Shown here: piece by piece, positions 46,322-54,080 of the stretch
Layout of the letters: each line of letters begins with the position of its first letter
Position numbering within the stretch: the first letter of the stretch is position 1
Source: Prescottella defluvii
GTDB taxonomy: Bacteria; Actinomycetota; Actinomycetes; Mycobacteriales; Mycobacteriaceae
Reading direction: 5' to 3'
Assembly (NCBI RefSeq): GCF_000738775.1
Contig: NZ_JPOC01000066.1
Span: 1-64,000, forward strand
DNA: 64,000 bases
The notes under the pieces: model-generated
Told to the model about the DNA's origin: nothing
The model's input: the letters and a program-made list of their open reading frames with translations, nothing else
Database searches by the model: none
Program-made: the position numbers and the translations under genes

Positions 46322-47751
46322 CTGCCCGCCCGGTAGTCGTCGACGAGCAGCTTCTTCTGCACCTTGCCCATCGCGTTGCGGGGCAGAACATCCACGACGC
46401 GAATCTCACGCGGACGCTTGTGGATCGAGAGTGTCTGCGCGACGAAGTTGGACAGTTCGCGATGGTCCTGGCAGTCGCCGACGATGTACGCGACGATCCG
46501 CTGTCCGAGATCGTCGTCCGGCACGCCCACCACCGCGGCCTCCTTGACGCCGGGGTGGTTCAGCAGTGCCTGTTCCACCTCGCCGGCGCCGATCCGGTAG
46601 CCACCCGACTTGATCATGTCGATCGACTCCCGCCCGACGATACGGTGGAAACCCTGTTCGTCGACGACGGCGATGTCGCCGGTCTTGAACCATCCGTCGT
46701 CGGTCATCGACTCGGCGGTCTTGTCGAAGTTGCCCAGATATCCGTCGAAGAGGGTCGCGCCTGCGATCTCCAACTGTCCGAGGGTTTCTCCGTCGTGCGC
46801 CACCGGGTTGCCGGCCTGGTCCCGCAGCCGGGCCGCGACCCCCCGGATCGGCAGCCCCACCCAGCCGGGGCGCCGTTCACCGTCGAACCGCGTGCTCAGC
46901 GTGATGATGGTCTCGCTCATTCCGTAGCGTTCGATCGGTGCCGCGCCGGTGAGCGCCTGCATGCGTTCGAAGACCGGGACCGGCAGCGGAGCGCTGCCCG
47001 ACACCAGGAGTCGGGCGGAGCCGAGCGCTCGGGCCGCCGACTCGTCGGCGCACACCCGGGACCACACGGTGGGGACACCGAAGTAGAGTGAACCGCCTGC
47101 TGCTGCATACGATTCCGGAGTGGGGCGCACGGTGTGCACCAGCGGCGAGCCGTGCCGGAGTGCCCCCACCACGCCGAGGATTAGCCCGTGCACGTGGAAC
47201 AACGGAAGCCCGTGGACCAGGGTGTCGTCGGGGCTCCAGTCCCAGGCCTCGGCGAGCCCGTCCAGCCCTGCCGCGACGGCGGAACGGGAGAGCACGACGC
47301 CCTTCGGTGCCCCGGTCGTGCCGGAGGTGTACATGATCATCGCAGTGGTTCCGGGATCGGGTTCGGGGTATGTCGATCCCGATCGTGCGCGTGCGTCGAT
47401 CGGGAGGTGCGGGACCGTGACGTCCTCTCGCCGACCGCCGAGCCAGAGCTGCGCGTCCGAGTCCTTCAGGATGTGATCGCGTTCGGCGGGTCCCGAGTCG
47501 GGTGGCACCGGCACCGCCGGCACACCGGCCATGAGGCATGCGGTCACCGCGATGACCGTCTCGATCGTTGCGGTCGCATCGACGGCGACGCTTGTGGCGC
47601 CGCCGATCTCGTCGGCCACGGCGGCCGCCGCTGCGATCAGGTCGGATCGGGTGAGGGCGTCGTCTCCGACGCGGACCGCGGGTCGGTCGTCGGCGCCGGC
47701 CCCCGGATCGACGAGCGACTTCAGCAGCGGCCGAGGCATGAGGGTGGTCAT
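46318..47751 (-). CDS. Malonyl-CoA synthetase-like acyl-CoA ligase (MatB/FadD36 type)
   Basis: ANL-superfamily ligase that activates a carboxylic acid with ATP and CoA. Seen: 477 aa, short like MatB. AMP-binding P-loop MYTSGTTGAPKGV, LPLFHVHGLILGVVGALRHG, YFGVPTVWSRV, RLLVSGSAPLPVPVFERM, ERYGMSE, GWFKTGDIAV, GRESIDMIKSGGYRIGAGEVE and the C-terminal Lys in PRNAMGKVQKK. These blocks match remembered Streptomyces MatB and mycobacterial FadD36 better than long-chain FadDs. ATG at 47749-47751 has a GAAAGGACC site upstream. First gene of a two-gene unit with the crotonase. Divergent from an IclR regulator with a perfect 17-bp palindrome in between. Confidence 0.87.
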   Translation of the reverse strand: MTTLMPRPLLKSLVDPGAGADDRPAVRVGDDALTRSDLIAAAAAVADEIGGATSVAVDATATIETVIAVTACLMAGVPAVPVPPDSGPAERDHILKDSDAQLWLGGRREDVTVPHLPIDARARSGSTYPEPDPGTTAMIMYTSGTTGAPKGVVLSRSAVAAGLDGLAEAWDWSPDDTLVHGLPLFHVHGLILGVVGALRHGSPLVHTVRPTPESYAAAGGSLYFGVPTVWSRVCADESAARALGSARLLVSGSAPLPVPVFERMQALTGAAPIERYGMSETIITLSTRFDGERRPGWVGLPIRGVAARLRDQAGNPVAHDGETLGQLEIAGATLFDGYLGNFDKTAESMTDDGWFKTGDIAVVDEQGFHRIVGRESIDMIKSGGYRIGAGEVEQALLNHPGVKEAAVVGVPDDDLGQRIVAYIVGDCQDHRELSNFVAQTLSIHKRPREIRVVDVLPRNAMGKVQKKLLVDDYRAGR

Positions 47752-47792
47752 CGGTGAAGGGTCCTTTCTCGAAGTCCCTACCGGACGGTGTC

Positions 47793-47829
47793 GGTCCACA
47801 TTGTGGACCACCGTGCTACGATGTGGTCC
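47793..47829. promoter_or_regulatory. Candidate IclR operator (17-bp perfect palindrome plus half site)
   Basis: GGTCCACA-T-TGTGGACC at 47793-47809 and a further TGTGGTCC half site at 47822-47829, between the MatB-like and IclR genes. Its position covers the likely promoter of the synthetase gene. Confidence 0.8.
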
Positions 47830-47885
47830 GGCTAACCTATAGCCCGCGATGGTCGACGTCAACTGACGTGTGTGAAAGGTCTTGA

Positions 47886-48623
47886 ATGAACAGCGTTCTC
47901 ACCGCGCTTCGGGTGTTCGAGGAGGTGGCGGCGGCGCAGCCGGTCGGCCTGTCGGAACTCAGCAAGCGGCTCGACGTTCCGAAGAGCACGGTTCAGCGCT
48001 GCCTCAAGACCCTGGACGACGCGGGATGGTTGCGGCCCGCGACCCACGATGCGGGGCGGTGGGTGATCACCGGCAAGGCCTTCAGTCTGGGCAGTGCCCT
48101 CTCGGCGGGGGACGACCTGCGGGACGTGGCGCTTCCGGAACTGAGCCGGCTGCAGGTGGACACGGGGGAGACCGTTCACCTGGCAGTTCCCGACGGCGAC
48201 GCGCTGGTGCTGGTCGAGCGACTCGACAGCGCTCACCAGCTACGGGCGTTCCTGCCGTTGGGGACTCGGCTGCCCCTGCACGCGGCGTCGAACGGCAAGG
48301 CATACCTGGCGTCGCTCCCCGACGTCCAGGTCGAGCAGTTCCTGTCGGCCGAGCTCACGCCGCTCACCGGCCGCACGGTGACCGATCCGGAGGCGTTGCG
48401 GAGCGAGATCGCGGAGGTCCGACGCCGCGGGTATGCGGTGACCGATCAGGGACTGCACGACGGGATCGCGGCCGTCGCGGTCGCCTTGCGGGGTCGGAGC
48501 GGCGCCGTGCGGGGCTGTTTCAGTGTCTCCGGTCCGGCATCTCGCCTGACCCCGGAGCTCTATCGGGAATACGGCGAGAGGGCGCTGGCCTCCCGGGCTG
48601 CAATCGAGCGGTTCCTGTCCTGA
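47886..48623 (+). CDS. IclR-family regulator of the MatB-like/crotonase operon
   Basis: Seen: 245 aa. HTH at the N terminus (VLTALRVFEEVAAAQPVGLSELSKRLDVPKSTVQRCLKTLDDAGWL) and an IclR effector domain (GETVHLAVPDGDALVLVERLDS... LPLHAASNGKAYLA... AVAVALRG). ATG with a GAAAGG site. It ends 13 bases from the convergent winged-helix gene. It probably responds to a dicarboxylate or CoA-ester related to the divergent operon (inference). Confidence 0.9.
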   Translation: MNSVLTALRVFEEVAAAQPVGLSELSKRLDVPKSTVQRCLKTLDDAGWLRPATHDAGRWVITGKAFSLGSALSAGDDLRDVALPELSRLQVDTGETVHLAVPDGDALVLVERLDSAHQLRAFLPLGTRLPLHAASNGKAYLASLPDVQVEQFLSAELTPLTGRTVTDPEALRSEIAEVRRRGYAVTDQGLHDGIAAVAVALRGRSGAVRGCFSVSGPASRLTPELYREYGERALASRAAIERFLS

Positions 48624-48636
48624 TCGGGGAGTGGGG

Positions 48637-49293
48637 TCAAGCCTGGGCGCGCTTCGTGCGTGGCCGCGCCTTACCGGCCGCCTTCTTCGGTCGAGCGGCG
48701 GTGTCGGCCGCGGGCTCGTCGTCGGGCAGGGGCTCGAACAGTACGGCGGTGTTGATGGTGGCCAGCTCCCGGCTGGCCGCTTCGTAGAGGCCGGTGAGGA
48801 CCTGCATCGAGCGAACCGCATGGTGCATCTTGGTGGTGATGTCGCTCAGTTCCTCGAGGTTCGACACCAGGGTCTGGCGGCGTAGCTGTGCGTACCGGTC
48901 GGTGACTTCCCGGCCCTTTTCGGTGACGGTGAAGACCGACGACGTCCCGGACTTGCTGCGTTCGAGCAGGCCGGTGCTCACCAGCTTGCGCAGGTTGTAC
49001 TGCAGGTTCGGTAGGTCGTCACGGTTGGTGAGCTGCGCGATCGTCGCGGTGTCCTTCGATCGCTCCTGCATCCGAACGACGTGCAGCGCCACGATCTCGT
49101 TGAATGCGAGATCGAGATCGGCGGCCACGCGGATCGACTGAACGGCGAATCGCTGGAATCCGCCCTCCACCTGCAGGATCGCGAACTCGAACGCTGTGAG
49201 CGCCTCCTCGTACGCGTTTTCCGCGAGGTGCCAGCGCCGTCCCGGCGCCAACGATTCGGGCTCTCCGGGCGGCTGGGGATCGGTGCTGCTCAT
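48637..49293 (-). CDS. Winged-helix (MarR-like) regulator with basic tail, divergent from Rieske operon
   Basis: Seen: 218 aa. An N-terminal helical region (ENAYEEALTAFEFAILQVEGGFQRFAVQ), a winged helix (about 85-145: IAQLTNRDDLPNLQYNLRKLVSTGLLERSKSGTSSVFTVTEKGREVTDRY), a helical dimerisation segment, and a C-terminal basic tail RPKKAAGKARPRTKRAQA that may add non-specific DNA binding. ATG at 49291-49293. It is divergent from the Rieske oxygenase across 279 bases containing three palindromes, so it most likely controls that operon. The fold matches MarR-type regulators of aromatic catabolism; the inducer is unknown. Confidence 0.85.
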   Translation of the reverse strand: MSSTDPQPPGEPESLAPGRRWHLAENAYEEALTAFEFAILQVEGGFQRFAVQSIRVAADLDLAFNEIVALHVVRMQERSKDTATIAQLTNRDDLPNLQYNLRKLVSTGLLERSKSGTSSVFTVTEKGREVTDRYAQLRRQTLVSNLEELSDITTKMHHAVRSMQVLTGLYEAASRELATINTAVLFEPLPDDEPAADTAARPKKAAGKARPRTKRAQA

Positions 49294-49396
49294 GTTCTCT
49301 TTCGCTGTTCGCTCGACGGGCCAACTGCGCGGCGCGGTAGCTGGAGCGATTCGCGCTGCGTTGCAACGGTATCAGGGGCAAACATTGCACTCATTC

Positions 49397-49447
49397 ATGG
49401 ATGATCCATAGAAATTCTATTGACAGTCCATGGATAGCTGATACTGT
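49397..49447 (+). promoter_or_regulatory. Rieske-operon promoter with three adjacent palindromes
   Basis: -35 TTGACA (49420-49425) and -10 TACTGT (49442-49447), 16 bases apart. Palindromes: ATGGAT-G-ATCCAT (49397-49409), ATAGAA-A-TTCTAT (49408-49420, abutting the -35) and TCCATGGA (49427-49434, in the spacer). The rest of the 49294-49572 region holds a leader of about 120 bases before the GGAGG site of the oxygenase gene, with no other feature seen. Confidence 0.75.
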
Positions 49448-49572
49448 GACTCGCAACACCGAGGGTGTTTCGACTTCTGAGAACGTCCGGCCCACAGCCC
49501 GGGCCTTTGCGCAGCTGCCAGATCCACGCTGCTGAACAGCCAATTCATCCAGACCACACGGAGGTCTCTTCC

Positions 49573-50766
49573 ATGACTACGTCGTCTCACAGCGGCTCGT
49601 CTGCCGGCGTCACCCGGCAGTACGCGCCCTACGTCAAGGCCGACTGGGGCTACGCCAACCACTGGTACCCCGCGTTGATGTCCCACGAACTCGAGGACGG
49701 CACCGTCAAGGGCATCACCATCGGTGGCCACGACATCGCGGTGCGCCGTTCGGCCGGCAAGGCGTACGCGATCGCGGATCGCTGCATCCATCGCGGTGTG
49801 AAGCTGTCCGCTAAGCCGATGTGCCTGTCGGAGGGCACCATCACGTGCTGGTACCACGGCTTCACGTACGGCCTCGACGACGGCACGCTCACCACGATCG
49901 TCGGCAATCCCGACGACTCGCTCATCGGCAACGCCGGCATCCGCACGTACCCCGCCGAGGAAGTCAACGGGATCATCTACGTGTTCGTCGGGGACGAGGA
50001 CTACGGCACGCCGCCGCCGCTCAGCAGCGACCTGCCGGCTCGGGTCACCAACGACCCCAACGACAATCCCGTCCCGCACCTGCTGGACGAGGGCATCGTC
50101 ATCCGGGGTATCCACCGCAAGCTCGTCGGCAACTGGCGTCTCGCGGCGGAGAACGGCCTCGACCCGGGCCACTTGCTCGTGCACTGGGACAACCAGATCC
50201 TGGTGGCGCTGGATCGGGTCCTGCCGCTCGGCGTCAACGCACTCACGGACTCGGCCACCGAGGAGATCGACATCCCGGACGGTCCCAAGGGCGTGATGAA
50301 CCGCTACGACCGCCCGGACCTCTACAAGCCGGTCGTCGACAACCCCAAGGTCAACATGAAGGCCCGCGGCACGGTGCCGCACTACTTCCGCACCTCGCTC
50401 TGGGTGCCGGGCGTCCTGATGGTCGAGCACTGGCCCATCACCGACGTCGTCCAGTACGAGTTCTACGTGCCGATCGACGACCACCACCACGAGTACTGGG
50501 AGATCATCGCCACTCGCGCGACCACGGACGAGGACATCGCGGAGTTCAACTTCAAGTACGACAACTTCATGTTGCCGCTGGCGCTCGAGGGCTTCAACAA
50601 CAGCGACGTCTTCGCTCGCGAGGCGACCGAGGAGCACTACACCCGATTCGACGGATGGAACAACGAGATGCTCTGCGACATGGACTATTCCATCATCGCG
50701 TGGCGCAAGATGGCGGCGCGTTACCCGCGCGGATTCTTCGAGTCGCCCTTCCAGGACGAGGCCTGA
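49573..50766 (+). CDS. Rieske non-heme iron oxygenase, carbazole 1,9a-dioxygenase (CarAa)-type
   Basis: Terminal oxygenase that inserts O2 into an aromatic ring. Seen: 397 aa. Rieske [2Fe-2S] ligands are Cys71, His73, Cys92 and His95 (CIHRG...CWYHGF). The mononuclear iron ligands are in N-G-L-D-P-G-H-L-L-V-H plus an Asp in ALEGFNNSDVFARE. The ANHWYPAL start, ITCWYH, NWRLAxENGxDPxH, ALEGFNNxDxxARE and IxAWRK blocks match the CarAa/2-oxoquinoline 8-monooxygenase group of homomeric oxygenases, not the alpha/beta naphthalene-biphenyl type. ATG is chosen for CGGAGG eight bases upstream. No beta subunit or separate ferredoxin is present. First gene of an eight-gene operon; the substrate is unknown, and a nitrogen heterocycle is plausible. 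Confidence 0.92.
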   Translation: MTTSSHSGSSAGVTRQYAPYVKADWGYANHWYPALMSHELEDGTVKGITIGGHDIAVRRSAGKAYAIADRCIHRGVKLSAKPMCLSEGTITCWYHGFTYGLDDGTLTTIVGNPDDSLIGNAGIRTYPAEEVNGIIYVFVGDEDYGTPPPLSSDLPARVTNDPNDNPVPHLLDEGIVIRGIHRKLVGNWRLAAENGLDPGHLLVHWDNQILVALDRVLPLGVNALTDSATEEIDIPDGPKGVMNRYDRPDLYKPVVDNPKVNMKARGTVPHYFRTSLWVPGVLMVEHWPITDVVQYEFYVPIDDHHHEYWEIIATRATTDEDIAEFNFKYDNFMLPLALEGFNNSDVFAREATEEHYTRFDGWNNEMLCDMDYSIIAWRKMAARYPRGFFESPFQDEA

Positions 50767-50807
50767 CCTTGTCCATCGCCCCGACCGACGCTATTCCGGA
50801 GTGCGCA

Positions 50808-51821
50808 GTGACCACGAACAACGTCCACCTCAAGTTCACGGACGGAACCAAGATAGTTCCGGTGCCGGCCGGCACCACGATCCTCGAAGCAGCGAACGCG
50901 GCCGGTGTCCGACTGGTGAGTCAGTGCACGATCGGTACCTGCGGAACCTGCGTCGGTCGGGTCGCGTGCGGCGAAGTGGTGATGCCCGAGGGGCGTGTCT
51001 ACTCGTTGCGTCAGGACGAGATGGCCGCCGGACATCGACTGCTGTGCCAGTCGCACGCGTTCGCGGACTCCGAGGTGGAACTGGACTACCCGGCGTCGAT
51101 GCTCGACGAGTACCCGGTGGTCGCGACCACCGCCAAGGCGGGTGCCATCACCTGGCTCGGCGAGACCGTCGTCGAGTTGCAGCTCAAACTCCCCAAGCCG
51201 GTGCGTTTCTCGTTCCGGGCAGGGCAGTACGTGCGGATGCGGGTCCCCGGTACCGACGAGTGGCGCTCCTACTCGATGGCATCCGGTGAGCGGGACCGGA
51301 AGAACTTGACGTTCACCATCAGGGTGCTCTCCTCCGGTGCGATGTCGGACTACCTCCGCAGCGCAGCCGCCATCGGCGACCAGATCGATATCGAGGGACC
51401 CATCGGAGGATTCGGGCTCGCCGACGATCCGGGGCCGACCCTGATGATCGCCGGCGGCACCGGCCTGGCACCGATGCTGTCGATGCTCGAGACGTTGCAG
51501 ACCGCTCGCGGTGATCACCCGATCCGCCTCGTCTTCGGCTGCACTCGCGGGGCCGACCTGTTCCATCTGGACGAACTCGCCGCGCGCCGGAGCTTCATGC
51601 GGAACCTGGAGACCCGGGTCGTCGTCGACGAACCCGTCGGGATCCCCGACGTCCTGGTCGGCAACCCGGTCAGCGTCCTGACCGCCGACGACGTCGCGGA
51701 CCCGCAGACGTCCGCGTACCTGTGCGGGCCGTCGGCGATGCTGCAGGCCGCCGAGGAGCGGCTGCTCGAACTCGGAATGCCGGCGGAGCGCATCCATGCC
51801 GAGCAGTTCCTTCCCAGCTAG
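50808..51821 (+). CDS. Oxygenase reductase with fused [2Fe-2S] ferredoxin, FAD and NAD domains
   Basis: Carries electrons from NAD(P)H to the Rieske oxygenase. Seen: 337 aa. Plant-type ferredoxin at the N terminus (C-T-I-G-T-C-G-T-C ligands, fourth Cys in LLCQSHA), the FAD-binding R-S-Y-S-M-A motif, and the NAD domain LMIAGGTGLAPMLSML plus YLCGPSAMLQAAEERL at the end. GTG at 50808 follows a CCGGAG site; a TTG at 50769 would add 13 residues. This fused layout with a homomeric oxygenase gives a two-component class IB-like system, as in 2-oxo-1,2-dihydroquinoline 8-monooxygenase (family knowledge). Confidence 0.92.
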   Translation: MTTNNVHLKFTDGTKIVPVPAGTTILEAANAAGVRLVSQCTIGTCGTCVGRVACGEVVMPEGRVYSLRQDEMAAGHRLLCQSHAFADSEVELDYPASMLDEYPVVATTAKAGAITWLGETVVELQLKLPKPVRFSFRAGQYVRMRVPGTDEWRSYSMASGERDRKNLTFTIRVLSSGAMSDYLRSAAAIGDQIDIEGPIGGFGLADDPGPTLMIAGGTGLAPMLSMLETLQTARGDHPIRLVFGCTRGADLFHLDELAARRSFMRNLETRVVVDEPVGIPDVLVGNPVSVLTADDVADPQTSAYLCGPSAMLQAAEERLLELGMPAERIHAEQFLPS

Positions 51822-51873
51822 ATCGCGATCGCACCACGCCCGGCGTCGTGCGACTTCCGAACAGAGGCAAGAG

Positions 51874-52752
51874 ATGACTATTTCCCGTCTGGGGGCGCTG
51901 AGCGTCGATGTCGCCGACCTCGATTCCTGGCGCCACGTGTTGGTGGACCTGTTGGGGCTGCACGCCCGCCCCCGCGAATCGGATCGGGATCCGCTGTTGA
52001 TCCGAATCGACGACCACCATCACCGGATCGCGCTGTACCCCGCGTCGGAGGACCGGATCCGGTCCATCACCTGGGAGGCCGACAGCCCTGAGGATCTCCG
52101 GGTCCTCGCCGATCGGGTTGCGGCTGAGGGGATCACGGTCGAGTGGATCTCGACCGGCCCTGTCGAGGAGCGGTTGGCCGTCGAGGCCTTCCGGTTCGTC
52201 GATGCGGACGGTTTCCCCAACGAGGTGTGCTTCGGCCCGACGATCGACCACACGCCGCTGGGCGCCGGCGGGGTGATCAGCGGCTTCGTCACCGGGCAGT
52301 TGGGTCTCGGGCATGTGGTGCTCATGTGCAAGGACTATCCGGCGGCCGTGGACTTCTACACCCGGGTCCTGGGGTTCCGTCTCACCGACTACATCGTCTG
52401 GGACGGCGCCGATGCGACGTTCCTGCACTGCAATTCGCGACACCACAGTCTCGCCCTGATGAACGAGTGTTTCTCGTTCACTGGAGGGGACTTCAACCAC
52501 CTGATGATCGAGGCGGCGTCGCTCGACGACGTGGGCCGGGCCTACGACATCATCAACGCCGCCGGCATCGACCTGCAGATGACGTTCGGCCGGCACACCA
52601 ACGACGGGGTCACGTCGTTCTACATGCGCACACCGTCCGGGTTCGCGATCGAGATCGGGTACGGCGGCGAGCTCGTCGACTCCGACGAGTGGGAGGTCAA
52701 GACCTTCCGTTCACCGTCCCGGTGGGGCCACGAACCGCAAAAGGCCGGGTGA
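51874..52752 (+). CDS. Two-domain extradiol ring-cleavage dioxygenase (BphC/type I, VOC fold)
   Basis: Cleaves a catechol-type ring next to one hydroxyl using Fe(II) or Mn(II). Seen: 292 aa, standard for two-domain type I enzymes. Metal ligands are His147 (GLGHVVL), His191 (RHHSLAL) and Glu260 (GFAIEIGYGG), all present, and the acid-base His241 is in GRHTNDG, so it should be active. GAGGCAAGAG site before the ATG. The gene after it starts inside its stop codon (GTGA). In the pathway it should act on the dihydroxylated product of the Rieske system (inference). The substrate class cannot be told, but the enzyme is nearer the bicyclic/biphenyl-diol group than to single-ring catechol 2,3-dioxygenase by length and motif spacing. 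Confidence 0.92.
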   Translation: MTISRLGALSVDVADLDSWRHVLVDLLGLHARPRESDRDPLLIRIDDHHHRIALYPASEDRIRSITWEADSPEDLRVLADRVAAEGITVEWISTGPVEERLAVEAFRFVDADGFPNEVCFGPTIDHTPLGAGGVISGFVTGQLGLGHVVLMCKDYPAAVDFYTRVLGFRLTDYIVWDGADATFLHCNSRHHSLALMNECFSFTGGDFNHLMIEAASLDDVGRAYDIINAAGIDLQMTFGRHTNDGVTSFYMRTPSGFAIEIGYGGELVDSDEWEVKTFRSPSRWGHEPQKAG

Positions 52753-54080
52753 TCGCGTTGTCCGGTATCACCTCGCCCATCGCGGGCATCCTGACCGACG
52801 AGAACCGGAGCGTGTCGGCGGTCGAACACTGCCTGGCACGGATCACGGAGCGCGACGAGACGATCAAGGCGTGGGCGCACCTCGACCCCGACCTTGCGCT
52901 GGAACAGGCGTCGGCGCGCGACTTGGAGCAACGCCGCTCACCGTTGCACGGAATTCCGTTCGGGCTCAAGGACATCATCGAGACCGGGGACCAACCCACC
53001 GGGTACGGCTCCGAGCTGTGGACGGGACACCGACCGGAGAACGATGCCGAAGTCGTTCGGCGCCTTCGCCGCGGCGGCGCGGTGATCCTGGGCAAGACGA
53101 CCACCACCGAGTTCGCCACCTACCGGCCGACCGAGACGCGCAACCCGCACCACCTCGGGCACACCCCCGGTGGCTCGTCGAGCGGATCCGCGGCGGCCGT
53201 CGCCGACGGACAGGTGCCGTTGGCGTTGGGCACCCAGACCGCGGGGTCGGTGCTCCGGCCGGGCTCGTTCTGCGGAGTGTTCACGCTCAAGCCCACGTAT
53301 GGGCGCTGGCCTTTCGACGGCGTCCTTCCTGTCGCACTCACATTCGACACGGTCGGGGCGTTCGCACGCCATCCCGCGTGGCTGGGCGCGGTCGACGAAT
53401 CCCTCGCCACCGACGGCACCGCGCCGCCACCGGTCGCGACGCTGGCCCCGCTGCGGAAACTGCGGGTCGGAGTGTTGCGGCCGCCGTGGGAGGACCGCGC
53501 GACTCCGGCGGCCGCTGTGCTGCTCGAGGAGTTCGTCTCCTGCCTGCGCGACGTGGTCGCCGACGTCGTCGACGTCGAGGTTCCGAGCGACCTGGCCGCA
53601 CTCGACGACGCGCACACGCTGCTAATGGCGGCCGAGGCGTCCGCCGCGCTGGCCGAGCGTATCCACCGGCCGTATCCGGGCCGGATCAGCGAGCAACTGC
53701 ACTTGTTCCTGCAGACCGGTCGGCAGGCCCCGGCCAGCGGGATCCAGCATGCCCGCACGGTGCTGCGGCGAGCGCGGGCGTTCGTGGATCGCGCGTTCGC
53801 CGAGGTCGACCTGCTGGTGACGTTGGCGGCGCCCGGTGAGGCGCCGACCATCGAGGCCGGCACGGGTGACCCCGTCTTCAACAAGCTGGCGAGCGTGAGC
53901 GGATGCCCCGCCGTCGGCCTCCCCGCCGGCCGCGGTGTGCACGGCCTGCCGCTCGGTATCCAGCTGGTGGCACCCGCGCACGCAGACCAGGCGTTGGTGC
54001 GGGTGGCGACCTGTCTGACCGACCGTGTGGGTCTGGCCTGGCGCCCCGGTGTATCGGAGGAGGAGACCAGCGATGACTGA
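52749..54080 (+). CDS. Amidase-signature family amidohydrolase
   Basis: Hydrolyses a carboxamide or related C-N bond with a Ser-cisSer-Lys triad. Seen: 443 aa. Lys74 (GIPFGLKD), the GGSSSGSA block (142-148) and nucleophile Ser167 in GTQTAGSV, so the triad is complete; the usual second Gly in GTDTGGS is Ala. GTG start sits in the stop of the extradiol gene (GTGA overlap) and its end overlaps the M20-like gene by 8 bases. In a ring-cleavage operon it could open a lactam or release ammonia from an amide intermediate (inference). Confidence 0.9.
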   Translation: MIALSGITSPIAGILTDENRSVSAVEHCLARITERDETIKAWAHLDPDLALEQASARDLEQRRSPLHGIPFGLKDIIETGDQPTGYGSELWTGHRPENDAEVVRRLRRGGAVILGKTTTTEFATYRPTETRNPHHLGHTPGGSSSGSAAAVADGQVPLALGTQTAGSVLRPGSFCGVFTLKPTYGRWPFDGVLPVALTFDTVGAFARHPAWLGAVDESLATDGTAPPPVATLAPLRKLRVGVLRPPWEDRATPAAAVLLEEFVSCLRDVVADVVDVEVPSDLAALDDAHTLLMAAEASAALAERIHRPYPGRISEQLHLFLQTGRQAPASGIQHARTVLRRARAFVDRAFAEVDLLVTLAAPGEAPTIEAGTGDPVFNKLASVSGCPAVGLPAGRGVHGLPLGIQLVAPAHADQALVRVATCLTDRVGLAWRPGVSEEETSDD

